Shown: piece by piece, positions 8,838-17,279 of the stretch
Numbering within the stretch: position 1 is the stretch's first letter
Layout: every line of letters begins with the position of its first letter
Source: Ekhidna sp051379705
GTDB taxonomy: Bacteria; Bacteroidota; Bacteroidia; Cytophagales; Cyclobacteriaceae
Direction: 5' to 3'
DNA length: 64,000 nt
Assembly: GCF_051379705.1 (NCBI RefSeq)
Contig: NZ_CP179868.1
Location: forward strand, 2,170,001 to 2,234,000
Position numbers and translations under genes: made by a program
Notes under the pieces: model-generated
The model's database searches: none
Seen by the model: only the letters and a program-made list of their open reading frames with translations
Told to the model about the DNA's origin: nothing

Positions 8838-9709
8838 TGTACGAGAAGTTGGATCAATGTCCTGTTTGCAAAAACAAACAGTTTGATAACTACATGATTT
8901 GTAATGACCACTCTGTCTCAGGAGAAAGCTTCGCATTGGTCAAATGTGTCAAATGTCATCTCGTCTTTACAAACCCGAGACCTGAGGAAACCAATCTCGC
9001 TAAATATTATCAAAGCGATCAATACATATCACACACCGATCAAGGCAATTCCCTAATAAACATCATTTACAAAATTGTCCGTAGCTATACACTAAATTCC
9101 AAAACAAGACTACTTGCAAAAATCAATGGAAAAAAGGGGAAGTTGCTCGATTATGGTTGTGGTACAGGAGCTTTCCTAAAAAAAGCTACACAAAAAGGTT
9201 GGCAAGCTTTTGGATATGAACCTGACCTGAAAGCACGAGACATAGCCCGTTCTAAAAACCCAGAAACAATTATTAATTCAATCAACGATTGCCCGAATGA
9301 CTTAGATATAATTACAGCTTGGCATGTAATAGAGCACGTCGCACAGTTAAGAGAGACTATCAAATCATTATCCCAAAAACTTAGAAACGGAGGTTATTTA
9401 ATTATTGCGGTTCCTAATCATAAATCATTCGATGCTAAACACTATAAGGAATATTGGGCAGCCTATGATGTTCCGCGACATCTCTATCATTTTGATACTG
9501 ATTCCTTAGTCTATCTTGCTAAGCAAATGAAACTAAAGCTTGTTGACACATTGCCAATGAAATTTGACGCTTACTACGTATCTATGCTAAGTGAAAAGTA
9601 CGCTAACAATGGAAGCTTACTGAACGCATTAGTAACCGGATATAAATCAAACTTAAAGGCCAGCATAAGCGGTCAATATTCAAGCTTGATCTATGTTTTG
9701 AAAAAATGA
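8837..9709 (+). CDS. class I SAM-dependent methyltransferase with N-terminal zinc ribbon
   Basis: The 290-residue protein begins with a zinc-ribbon-like segment (CPVC at about 8-11, CVKC near 35-38). A methyltransferase domain follows, with SAM motif I LLDYGCGTGAFL around residues 104-115 and the post-I acidic residue in GYEPD. The WHVIEHV and LRNGGYLIIAVPN segments are typical of the Methyltransf_23 type. Related proteins act on sugars, quinones or small metabolites; the substrate cannot be told. Both gene ends overlap their neighbours (1 base with mnmG, 4 bases with the next gene), so translation is coupled. Confidence 0.85.
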   Translation: MYEKLDQCPVCKNKQFDNYMICNDHSVSGESFALVKCVKCHLVFTNPRPEETNLAKYYQSDQYISHTDQGNSLINIIYKIVRSYTLNSKTRLLAKINGKKGKLLDYGCGTGAFLKKATQKGWQAFGYEPDLKARDIARSKNPETIINSINDCPNDLDIITAWHVIEHVAQLRETIKSLSQKLRNGGYLIIAVPNHKSFDAKHYKEYWAAYDVPRHLYHFDTDSLVYLAKQMKLKLVDTLPMKFDAYYVSMLSEKYANNGSLLNALVTGYKSNLKASISGQYSSLIYVLKK

Positions 9710-11379
9710 AGCAAATCATCTACATACTCATTTTCTTAATTATTGGTGATATGCTTTTTAGCAACTGCGCCAATCCTGGAAGCCCATCCGGTGGTCCAAA
9801 GGATACCATTCCCCCAACTCTTATTTTATCCAACCCAGCCAATGGCACCACTAACTTCTCCGGAGAGATGTTGGAGTTTGAGTTTTCTGAATACGTTAAT
9901 GCAGACAAACTAAAGCAGCAACTTATTATTACACCTAATTCAAACTTGAAATATAAATCGCTGATTAAGCGAAACAAACTTGTATTAAAACTAGATGGAG
10001 AGCTCCAGGATTCAACAACATACAGTTTCAATTTCGCCAATGGTGTTACTGATATTACAGAAAAAAATCCAGTAGTAAATTTATCACTCGCACTTAGTAC
10101 AGGACCTTATATAGATAGCATGTCCGTCAAAGGTTCTGTCGAGGACCTTCTTACCAAAGAACCTGGGAAAGAATATGTTGTAGGTCTCTATCCATTGACG
10201 GATTCATTAAATATATTTTCAGATAAGCCAATGTATTTCACAACTGCAAATGATTCTGGAAATTATAAAATCAATTATATCAAAACAGGTACATACAAAA
10301 TAATTTCTTTTGAAGATGATAACGGTAATTTCCTACTTGATCCAGAAACTGAATCCCATGGATTTCTAGCAGATACCATTCTTTTAGACTCGGCTACATT
10401 CCTTCCTCCGATAAGATGCCTCTTACAAAACGTGAAACCCTTAGCCCTTATCAACGTCAGACCCACTGGCAGATATGTCGAAATAAAGTTTAATAAACAG
10501 ATTGACAGCTACACTATTACACCTGAACTTCCAAGCAACATCATCGGTGAAAACAAAGACATTATCAGATTATATAAATCATCATACATCAATTATGAAG
10601 ATACTATTACATCCTACATCACCGCATCGGATAGTCTCCAGAACCAAATTATTGATACAATCAAATACGTATTTCTAGAATCAAACAGAAAACCATCTGG
10701 GTTTTCGTATTCATTTGTAAATACAACAATATCCATTCAAGACAATCCTGAAGTTAATCTTACTTTTAATAAACCCATCGAATCATTTGATACAACACAA
10801 ATCTTTCTAAAAGTAGATTCGACATTCAGTTCACTACCTCTATACTCCTACAAGTGGAACAAGAACAAAACTAATATTACTCTTCAATTACAATTAAAAA
10901 GTCTCTTTATCGACTCTCTACTCACCACTATTGCTGCATCTGATACATTGGTTAAAGATTCAACTAAAAAAACATCAGCTCCTAAAGCAAGAGTTCTATC
11001 TCTGCACGCTGACCAAGCAGCATTCATATCGATAGAAAATGACACAACAACATCCAAATCAATCAACTTTAAAAAAGTTCCTCAATTGCCAAAAGGGGTT
11101 TTAAAAGTAAAGTTGAACACATCACTAACTAATTTCTGGTTTCAGCTATTAGACAAAAACAACAAAGTTTCCTACCAGATAGCAAACTCAACAACATTCA
11201 CTTTCGATTCTGTACAACCAGGAACTTATGCCATAAGAATACTAATAGATAATAATCAGGATGGTGAATGGTCATACGGCAACCTTATATCCAATGAGGA
11301 ACCTGAAGAGGTATTTATCTATGAAGAAACTACTTCTATTCGAGAAAACTGGGTTGTAGAACTATCCATTGATATCTAA
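9706..11379 (+). CDS. Ig-like (Big_5/SbsA type) lipoprotein
   Basis: A 557-residue lipoprotein. A short signal ends in lipobox LFSN-C with Cys near residue 22. Next comes a flexible GSPSGGPKDTIPP linker and an N-terminal bacterial Ig-like domain (LILSNPANGTTNFSGEMLEFEFSEYV), then more beta-rich repeats to the C-terminus. Proteins opening with PGSPSGGPKDTIPP are a recurring Bacteroidota cell-surface type with no known function. The start codon overlaps the methyltransferase stop as ATGA. The coding strand is notably C-rich compared with + strand genes right of 14 kb. The gene ends at the edge of the putative origin. Confidence 0.8.
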   Translation: MKQIIYILIFLIIGDMLFSNCANPGSPSGGPKDTIPPTLILSNPANGTTNFSGEMLEFEFSEYVNADKLKQQLIITPNSNLKYKSLIKRNKLVLKLDGELQDSTTYSFNFANGVTDITEKNPVVNLSLALSTGPYIDSMSVKGSVEDLLTKEPGKEYVVGLYPLTDSLNIFSDKPMYFTTANDSGNYKINYIKTGTYKIISFEDDNGNFLLDPETESHGFLADTILLDSATFLPPIRCLLQNVKPLALINVRPTGRYVEIKFNKQIDSYTITPELPSNIIGENKDIIRLYKSSYINYEDTITSYITASDSLQNQIIDTIKYVFLESNRKPSGFSYSFVNTTISIQDNPEVNLTFNKPIESFDTTQIFLKVDSTFSSLPLYSYKWNKNKTNITLQLQLKSLFIDSLLTTIAASDTLVKDSTKKTSAPKARVLSLHADQAAFISIENDTTTSKSINFKKVPQLPKGVLKVKLNTSLTNFWFQLLDKNNKVSYQIANSTTFTFDSVQPGTYAIRILIDNNQDGEWSYGNLISNEEPEEVFIYEETTSIRENWVVELSIDI

Positions 11380-11763
11380 AATCTATGTGTATAACCACAG
11401 AGCTCAAAGTTGATAACTTCATATCATGACGTATTGCTTTCAATAAATGAGAGACCTTATCCATAATTCAGGAATTTGTCCTGTCTTATCTACATTTTAT
11501 CAGACAACAACTTGTAAAAAGATTATAACATTCAACAATAGAATCTTATCCACACAAAAACATAACAAATTATCATTCAACTATTTATATGTTGATAGCA
11601 TGTTAAATTACAAAAGCTATCTTCAAGCTTATAAACAAATCATTTTTCCAAAATAAAACACCAGATCTTATCCACGTATCCACAGCCTTAATAATAAGAA
11701 TAGATTTTTTTTTAAAACTTATATTATTAATATAGGTATGTATATATGTGCATTACTCAAGTT
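11380..11763. other. putative chromosomal replication origin (oriC)
   Basis: A 384-base gene-free stretch with a cluster of 9-mers close to the DnaA box TTATCCACA. On + these are TTATCCATA 11457-11465, TTATCTACA 11486-11494, TTATCCACA 11546-11554 (perfect), TTATAAACA 11629-11637, TTATCCACG 11668-11676 and GTATCCACA 11676-11684. On - there is TTATACACA 11386-11394. Immediately right of the last pair is an almost pure A/T tract (about 11686-11747) suitable as a duplex-unwinding element. Two parS sites and mnmG lie 4.4-4.8 kb to the left. A 69-codon open frame inside the region has no coding character. I infer an origin; this needs a genome-wide skew plot. Confidence 0.7.
11686..11747. other. 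AT-rich tract, candidate duplex-unwinding element
   Basis: About 60 bases, nearly all A and T, with a run of nine T followed by AAAA. They directly follow two abutting DnaA-box-like 9-mers at 11668-11684. It could instead be the promoter of the TPR gene that starts at 11764; the two roles are compatible. Confidence 0.5.
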
Positions 11764-13572
11764 ATGATTAAGAAAATCCTCCTGTACATTTTACTTCCAA
11801 TCAATATTCTCTCCGGACAAAGTCACGATCAAATCCAGTTGGCTAATGAATACTATTTGCAAGGAGCTCTGGAGAAGGCAAAATTGATTTATGGTGAATT
11901 GGCAGAAAACCCATACAATACACAACTAATAGCCACCAATTATTTATCGCTTCTTAAATCAACAGATGAGTTTGATGAGGCTGAAAAATTTCTTCAAAAG
12001 GCAATTAAGACCTTCCCGTCCAATATCCAATTTCAAGCAAGCCTCGCAAGTGTATATAGAGAATCGGGTAATTCAGAAAAGCTGGAAGGTTACATTAAGC
12101 AACTGAGGAAAAACTCAAAAACAAATCCATTCCAGTTAAGCATCTTGGCCCAGTATTTAGCCAATGAACAACTTTACGATGAATCGATACTTTTTTTCAA
12201 GGACTCAAGAGAAATAAGAAATAACCCGACAGTACATGCTCTCGAACTTGCCTCGATCTATCGGATGGTGAATAATAAGTCAGCGATGATAGAAGAATAT
12301 CTTAATTACGCTTCGGACAGTCCCAATCGGTTGAGCTACATAAAAAATTTGCTGCAAAGTTTTATTCAAGAGGAAGAGGAACTGGACGAACTTGAGAATA
12401 CGCTCATTCGAAAAATGCAAGAGAAACCTGATGACACAAAGTTCGCAGAACTCATGCTTTGGGTGGAATTGCAAAGAAAAAACTTCTATGGTGCATTTAT
12501 TCAATCACGGGCCATTGATAAAAGAAACGACCGTCCTGGAGATCGCTCAATGGATATCGGAAGAATCGCCCTTGAAAATGCAGCATATGATGATGCTGTA
12601 GAAATATTTCAATATGTGGCTAAAGAGTATACAGGCACAAGAAACTATCAATATGCCCGCCGATTTTGGATGGAGGCTAAAGAACGCAAAATCAAAAATA
12701 CGTTTCCAATAGATCCCATAGAAATAAGAGAACTCGCGGATCAGTATGAAGGACTTTATCATGAACTGAAGCCAGCTCAAACCGCTTTCGAAGCACTTCG
12801 AAGCAAAGCGCTTTTACATGCATTTTATCTAGACGAAATCGACTATGCAGCACAGCTGCTCGGTCAATTAGTGATCAATCCTAGAGCTGGAATTAAGCTA
12901 ATATCTCAGAGCAAACTTGATCTTGGTGATATATACTTACTAAAAGGCGAACCGTGGGAAGCGACCCTGCTCTACTCGCAGGTGGAGAAAGCCTACAAAA
13001 GTCACGAGCTTGGATATAGCGCGAAATTGAGAAATGCTCGATTACATTATTTCACAGGAAACTTCGCTTTAGCAAAAGACCACCTGGATATTTTGAAAAA
13101 AAATACAACACGAGAAATTTCCAATGACGCCATTTCTCTAGGTATGCTAATTACAGATAATACAGCCTTGGATACCACGGATGCTGTAATGCAAGAATTT
13201 GCAAACATTGAACTTTTGATTTTTCAGAATAAGAAAATTGAAGCCAATGAGAGACTAACAGAGATGTTGAATAAATTCAATCATCACTCGATTACAGACG
13301 AAATATTTTGGTTGAAATCCAAATTGGAATTAGAAGCAGGCAACACACAGAATGCAGTAAACTATCTGGATCAAATACTAGCATCTTATACATATGATAT
13401 ACTTGCTGACGATGCTGCATTCAAAAAAGCTGAGATTTATGAGAGACAGATAAAGGATATAGAGCAATCAAAAGCACTTTACCAACAGTTTCTGGTTGAT
13501 TATCCTGGCAGCATGTATGTGGCAGAAGCAAGAAAGCGATTTCGACAACTAAGAGGCGACTTCATCAATTAG
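11764..13572 (+). CDS. tetratricopeptide-repeat protein, exported
   Basis: The protein has 602 residues from the ATG at 11764, which gives the signal peptide MIKKILLYILLPINILSGQ. An in-frame ATG 18 bases upstream would only add MCITQV. The rest is a string of TPR-like helical pairs (ANEYYLQGALEKAKLIYGEL, the LKGEPWEATLLYSQVEKAY segment, QSKALYQQFLVDYPGS near the end). It probably acts as a periplasmic scaffold; the partner is unknown. It starts at the right edge of the putative origin. Its 3' end overlaps the convergent Lrp gene by 24 bases. Confidence 0.8.
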   Translation: MIKKILLYILLPINILSGQSHDQIQLANEYYLQGALEKAKLIYGELAENPYNTQLIATNYLSLLKSTDEFDEAEKFLQKAIKTFPSNIQFQASLASVYRESGNSEKLEGYIKQLRKNSKTNPFQLSILAQYLANEQLYDESILFFKDSREIRNNPTVHALELASIYRMVNNKSAMIEEYLNYASDSPNRLSYIKNLLQSFIQEEEELDELENTLIRKMQEKPDDTKFAELMLWVELQRKNFYGAFIQSRAIDKRNDRPGDRSMDIGRIALENAAYDDAVEIFQYVAKEYTGTRNYQYARRFWMEAKERKIKNTFPIDPIEIRELADQYEGLYHELKPAQTAFEALRSKALLHAFYLDEIDYAAQLLGQLVINPRAGIKLISQSKLDLGDIYLLKGEPWEATLLYSQVEKAYKSHELGYSAKLRNARLHYFTGNFALAKDHLDILKKNTTREISNDAISLGMLITDNTALDTTDAVMQEFANIELLIFQNKKIEANERLTEMLNKFNHHSITDEIFWLKSKLELEAGNTQNAVNYLDQILASYTYDILADDAAFKKAEIYERQIKDIEQSKALYQQFLVDYPGSMYVAEARKRFRQLRGDFIN

Positions 13573-14052
13573 GGGTAACACTGCTGTTTGCTTAATCTTC
13601 TTTAAAACCATCATGCTCTGAACCAAGCGAACATTATTAAGTTTAGCCAATTTCTTATTTACAAAAGTGGCATAGTCATCCATATCTTTAACCAACACCT
13701 TCAGCAGAAAATCGAAGGAACCGGCAAGATGATAGCACTCCAAAACCTCAGGAAACTTTGTTATCTCTATTTCAAATTCCCTAAGGAAATCTGACTTGTG
13801 AGACTCTAAAGTAACCGACGAGAAAACCTCAAACCCAAATCCTGCTTTCTTAGGATTTACAGCAGCATGGTATCCGGTAATTAAGCCATTCCTCTCCAAT
13901 CTTCGCAACCGCTCATAGATTGGCGTGATGCTCAGCCCAAGCTTACTAGAAAGTTCCTTCATCGTAAGCTTTCCATTTTCCTGAAGTAACAAGATCAATT
14001 TTCTATCCGTAGCATCCATATCTTTTCTACAATCTGCTGAATAAGGCTCCAT
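13549..14052 (-). CDS. Lrp/AsnC family transcriptional regulator
   Basis: The 167-residue protein has an N-terminal winged HTH (ATDRKLILLLQENGKLTMKE region, then SKLGLSITPIYERLRRLERNGLITGY) and a C-terminal RAM/ligand domain (YHLAGSFDFLLKVLVKDMDDY). An internal ATG at 14019 (MDATDRK) is an equally good start and would match most family N-termini. It is divergent from a PLP enzyme of the cystathionine gamma-synthase/methionine gamma-lyase family, and a palindrome lies in the shared 103-base gap. Lrp-type regulators next to methionine gamma-lyase genes often respond to sulfur amino acids, so local control is likely. Confidence 0.88.
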   Translation of the reverse strand: MEPYSADCRKDMDATDRKLILLLQENGKLTMKELSSKLGLSITPIYERLRRLERNGLITGYHAAVNPKKAGFGFEVFSSVTLESHKSDFLREFEIEITKFPEVLECYHLAGSFDFLLKVLVKDMDDYATFVNKKLAKLNNVRLVQSMMVLKKIKQTAVLPLIDEVAS

Positions 14053-14082
14053 TATAAGTAAATTAATCTAGTTTATAAGAAA

Positions 14083-14105
14083 ATATTAGCTGATTTTTCT
14101 AATAT
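14083..14105. promoter_or_regulatory. putative Lrp-type operator
   Basis: ATATTAG (14083-14089) and CTAATAT (14099-14105) form a perfect 7-base inverted repeat, 9 bases apart. It lies in the short divergent gap between the Lrp-type regulator and the PLP enzyme and is AT-rich, as Lrp/AsnC sites usually are. Confidence 0.45.
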
Positions 14106-14155
14106 GATTTTATTTTTTAGATAAAACATACACTTTCGAACAAAATCAATACTAC

Positions 14156-15439
14156 ATGAAAAATCTAAGTCCAGAAAGTCTAATGATGTCTTATGGTTTT
14201 AAACCTTCACTTTCTGAAGGAGCGATAAAACCACCCATATTTCAGACATCAACTTTCGTTTTTGAAAGCGCAGAAGAAGGCAAAGCCTTTTTTGAGAATG
14301 CATACGGACTTAGAGAGAAAGAAGAAGATGAAGAGCTAGGACTGATCTACAGTAGGCTAAACAATCCAGATCTGGAAATTTTAGAAAACCGATTGACATT
14401 ATGGGATCAAGCCGAAGATGCTGCAGTGTTCGAAAGTGGTATGAGTGCAATAACAACTGTACTCTTGCAATTCCTTGCTCCCGGGGATTTGTTGTTGCAT
14501 AGCAATCCAATTTATGGTGGTACTGATCATTTTGTAAAACATGTGCTTCCAAAATTCGGAATCAATGTGTTGGGTTTTGATCCGAATCAATCACAGGAAG
14601 AGATTGAGAAGATGATAATCGAAAGCGGTCACTCTACGCGACTAAAAATGGTGTATGTCGAAACACCAGCAAACCCAACAAATCACCTGGTTGATTTGGA
14701 CATGTGCAGATCCATTGCGGATAAATTCCAAAAAGAAGAAAGAGCACTTGTGGCTGTGGACAATACATACATGGGACCACTTTGGCAGCATCCATTGAAA
14801 CATGGAGCCGACTTAGTTCTCTACTCGGCAACAAAATATATTGGAGGTCATAGCGATGTAATAGCCGGAGCTTGCCTTGGTAGTAAAGAACTTATTGGTG
14901 AGGTAAAAGGAATGCGGACCTTCCTGGGAAATATGGCAGGACCCTGGACGGGTTGGTTGCTTTTGAGAAGTCTGGAAACCTTAAAAATAAGGATGGAAAA
15001 GCAAGCGGAAAATGCAGCGCATGTTTATGAGGCAATCAAGAATCACCCGAAGGTAAAAACCATTCATTATTTGGGCGCATTAAAACCAGGCACTGAACAG
15101 CACAAAATATTTGAAAAACAATATTCATCGGCTGGAGCAATGCTATCGATTATTTTGGAGGGCGGTGAAAAGGAATCTTTTCAATTTTTGAATAACCTTA
15201 AGCTCATCAAACTAGCAGTAAGCCTGGGTAGTACAGAATCACTTGCACAGCATCCTGCTTCTATGACGCATGCTGGTGTGGATTTAGAGGAAAAGAAAAA
15301 ATACGGAATTACCGATAACCTGGTAAGACTGTCAGTTGGAGTGGAAAACGCCAAAGATCTGGTCTGGGATATTGAGCAGGCATTGGATGCAATTACAAAA
15401 AACCCAAGCTCACCTGAACTTACCGAAAATCACTATTAA
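14156..15439 (+). CDS. PLP-dependent Cys/Met metabolism enzyme (methionine gamma-lyase / cystathionine gamma-synthase family)
   Basis: The 427-residue enzyme carries the full fold-type I signature. It shows SRLNNPD near residue 63, the FESGMSAITT cofactor phosphate loop, AVDNTYMGP with the PLP-binding Asp, and the Schiff-base lysine in SATKYIGGHSD at about residue 226. The C-terminal substrate part has SLGSTESLAQHPASMTH, and RLSVGVEN closes the fold. The family includes methionine gamma-lyase, cystathionine gamma-synthase and related lyases, and sequence alone does not separate them. The divergent Lrp-type regulator favours an amino-acid-inducible catabolic lyase. An insertion REKEEDEELGL before the SRLNNP motif is longer than in classical enzymes but occurs in this subfamily. 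Confidence 0.85.
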   Translation: MKNLSPESLMMSYGFKPSLSEGAIKPPIFQTSTFVFESAEEGKAFFENAYGLREKEEDEELGLIYSRLNNPDLEILENRLTLWDQAEDAAVFESGMSAITTVLLQFLAPGDLLLHSNPIYGGTDHFVKHVLPKFGINVLGFDPNQSQEEIEKMIIESGHSTRLKMVYVETPANPTNHLVDLDMCRSIADKFQKEERALVAVDNTYMGPLWQHPLKHGADLVLYSATKYIGGHSDVIAGACLGSKELIGEVKGMRTFLGNMAGPWTGWLLLRSLETLKIRMEKQAENAAHVYEAIKNHPKVKTIHYLGALKPGTEQHKIFEKQYSSAGAMLSIILEGGEKESFQFLNNLKLIKLAVSLGSTESLAQHPASMTHAGVDLEEKKKYGITDNLVRLSVGVENAKDLVWDIEQALDAITKNPSSPELTENHY

Positions 15440-15492
15440 GCGTCATTTGCTACAAGAATCTGCTGGTGAAAAAATTTTAGTAGATTTAGGTA

Positions 15493-16101
15493 ATGAAGGC
15501 TCTAGTTTTTGGAATCGTATGTTTTCTAATATGCTCTTGTTCCAGATATGATTATGTCGTAGAGTCAGATTACAGCTACAGCGGAAAGTTCAACAGATAT
15601 AAGACTTTTGGCTTTGGCACGAATCAAGGATTTGCCGGAGATTCAGAAGACAAAGTAATCCTTGAAAAGAGCGTCAGAAAAGTGCTCCAGGCCTGGGGCT
15701 ACAAGTACAATGAAAAGAAACCTGACCTTGTAGTAGTTTACACAATCTTCTTCGATGATGTAAACTTGAAGGGATTTTCACAACCACAATTTCAAACTTG
15801 GCTCACCCAAAATTTTATTAGTGGAAAAGTTCTGATTAGAAAAGACTCTCTAGACGAACAAAATTCTGACTACAGAAGCTCCGTTTCTTTAAGAGAAGAA
15901 TACAACGAAAAAGAATACGATTTAAAGGAAGGTACCATTCTAGTTTCTTTCTACGATCGAAAAAGAAAAGGCACTGTATGGCAAGGATATGCGTCAGGAG
16001 TTTTTAGCGCCGATGAGCAAAAGAATGAACGAATCATGCGATCTGCTGTGATTCAAATTCTTGACGAATATAAACTCGTTGCCTTTAAGTCCAACAGTTA
16101 A
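15493..16101 (+). CDS. DUF4136-type lipoprotein
   Basis: The 202-residue lipoprotein has the signal MKALVFGIVCFLICS-C. Early YDYVVESDYSYSGKFNRYKTFGF, then DKVILEKSVRKVLQAWGYKYNEKKPDLVVVY, matches the DUF4136 pattern: a small alpha/beta envelope protein in which short-lived radical-type stress genes are sometimes neighbours. Function is unknown. It stands alone, 53 bases after the PLP enzyme, and converges on the zinc-motif hypothetical at 16110. Confidence 0.75.
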   Translation: MKALVFGIVCFLICSCSRYDYVVESDYSYSGKFNRYKTFGFGTNQGFAGDSEDKVILEKSVRKVLQAWGYKYNEKKPDLVVVYTIFFDDVNLKGFSQPQFQTWLTQNFISGKVLIRKDSLDEQNSDYRSSVSLREEYNEKEYDLKEGTILVSFYDRKRKGTVWQGYASGVFSADEQKNERIMRSAVIQILDEYKLVAFKSNS

Positions 16102-16109
16102 TAAATCAC

Positions 16110-16667
16110 TTACATCAATAAAATCCTAGGAGGCACCGGTTCCATAATCGATGGATCCGGCGAGAAGTGTTTATTCATAAACCCATTCATCTCATCTATT
16201 GTCTTATCAGAAAGTAGAGGAAGTAACTCTTCCATTACTTCCCCGGAAATCATGTATGGCGGATTTTCCATATTTAACTTTTCTCCCTTACAATGAGCAT
16301 AGATTTGATATTCTCTACAATCATCAACATTTGTCTTTTTCACCATACAAGACTTTATGTTTTCATGGGGTGACTGATCTTGCATTTCAAGCCGTCCAGT
16401 CACATCTATATTTTCCTGGAAATAACGCATCATACTTTCCCACGATTCCTTTGATATTTCCTTTCGCATTACATCTGCGCATTTCATGCAAATAGCATAA
16501 TCAAAAACAGTATCTTTTGCAGAGTATCCCTCGTAGTTCTTAATCGCTTTTTCTATGATATACTCTGTCTCAGAGTCAAGGAGGTACTTGTTGCATTCAA
16601 TACACCTCTCAAAAGGAGTGTTCGTTTCAAATGAATAAAACTCCTTCGGTATTTCATGATCATTCAT
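16110..16667 (-). CDS. hypothetical protein with CxxC pairs, 185 aa
   Basis: Function not recognised. A cytosolic protein with two cysteine pairs, CIECNKYLLD near residue 18 and CMKCADVMR near residue 58, which could bind one zinc ion. Two further cysteines lie in a KSCMVKKTNVDDCREYQIY stretch. The C-terminus ends in a Pro-rich MEPVPPRILLM tail. It is divergent from the MarR gene; the 93-base gap holds the MarR-side promoter and a TATGCATGCATA palindrome, so its own promoter may share that region. Confidence 0.65.
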   Translation of the reverse strand: MNDHEIPKEFYSFETNTPFERCIECNKYLLDSETEYIIEKAIKNYEGYSAKDTVFDYAICMKCADVMRKEISKESWESMMRYFQENIDVTGRLEMQDQSPHENIKSCMVKKTNVDDCREYQIYAHCKGEKLNMENPPYMISGEVMEELLPLLSDKTIDEMNGFMNKHFSPDPSIMEPVPPRILLM

Positions 16668-16708
16668 ATCTCAAAACTAGGATTAAATGCAGACGGGCAA
16701 AAAAATAG

Positions 16709-16720
16709 TATGCATGCATA
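16709..16720. promoter_or_regulatory. putative MarR operator
   Basis: TATGCATGCATA is a perfect 12-base palindrome 11 bases upstream of the -7 element of the MarR gene, where a repressor would block RNA polymerase. It lies in the divergent gap, so it could also control the gene at 16110. Confidence 0.45.
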
Positions 16721-16731
16721 ACAAATTTTGC

Positions 16732-16739
16732 TATATTTG
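16732..16739 (+). promoter_or_regulatory. Bacteroidota -7 promoter element
   Basis: TATATTTG matches the Bacteroidota -7 consensus TAnnTTTG exactly and lies 21 bases before the MarR start codon. No good TTG is at the usual -33 distance; the palindrome occupies that area. Confidence 0.45.
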
Positions 16740-16760
16740 AAATATACAGCATTAAAGCTT

Positions 16761-17255
16761 ATGAAAAGAGAAGAAACGGTCGACTATAATATTAAAGGAT
16801 TATGGCACAGCATTTCTCGGATGTATAATCAATACGGAGCTAGTTACGATATCACAGCCTCCACAGGTTTTGTCCTTTTAAATATAGATGTTGATAAAGG
16901 AACACCAGCCACTAAGATCGCGCCATTACTGGGAATGGAATCCAGAAGCTTGACACGAATGCTGAAGGCAATGGAGGAAAAAGGCTGGGTATATCGTGAA
17001 AAAGATCCAACCGATGGTCGTTCGGTTAGAATATTTCTTTCTGAAGTTGGAAAAGAAAAACGCGAGCTTTCCCGCCGCGCCGTTAGAGAGTTCAATTCAA
17101 AAGTTCGAACATCTATTTCAGAAGAAAAGCTAAACGACTTCTTTTCCGTTGTGAGCCAAATCAATGAAATCATTGATGAACCTTCATTGTTTGATAAAAT
17201 AGCGGAGCAAATTTCTGAGGAGTTTGCTAGCAACGGACTTGTACAAAATCAATAA
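16761..17255 (+). CDS. MarR family regulator of the fad operon
   Basis: A 164-residue winged-helix protein from the ATG at 16761; the upstream in-frame start at 16728 would place coding sequence over the promoter. The HTH is visible in GTPATKIAPLLGMESRSLTRMLKAMEEKGWV, followed by the wing DPTDGRSVRIFLSEVGKE. It is the first gene of the MarR-fadN-fadA operon; the gap to fadN is 24 bases. MarR proteins in this position usually repress beta-oxidation until a fatty acyl ligand is present; that is inference here. Confidence 0.87.
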   Translation: MKREETVDYNIKGLWHSISRMYNQYGASYDITASTGFVLLNIDVDKGTPATKIAPLLGMESRSLTRMLKAMEEKGWVYREKDPTDGRSVRIFLSEVGKEKRELSRRAVREFNSKVRTSISEEKLNDFFSVVSQINEIIDEPSLFDKIAEQISEEFASNGLVQNQ

Positions 17256-17279
17256 TTCAAATAATCAATCAGATAATAA

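Noticed and set aside
11447..11656. 69-codon open frame inside the origin region
   Set aside because: AT-rich, overlaps three DnaA-box-like sites, has no domain and no sensible composition; it is a chance open frame.
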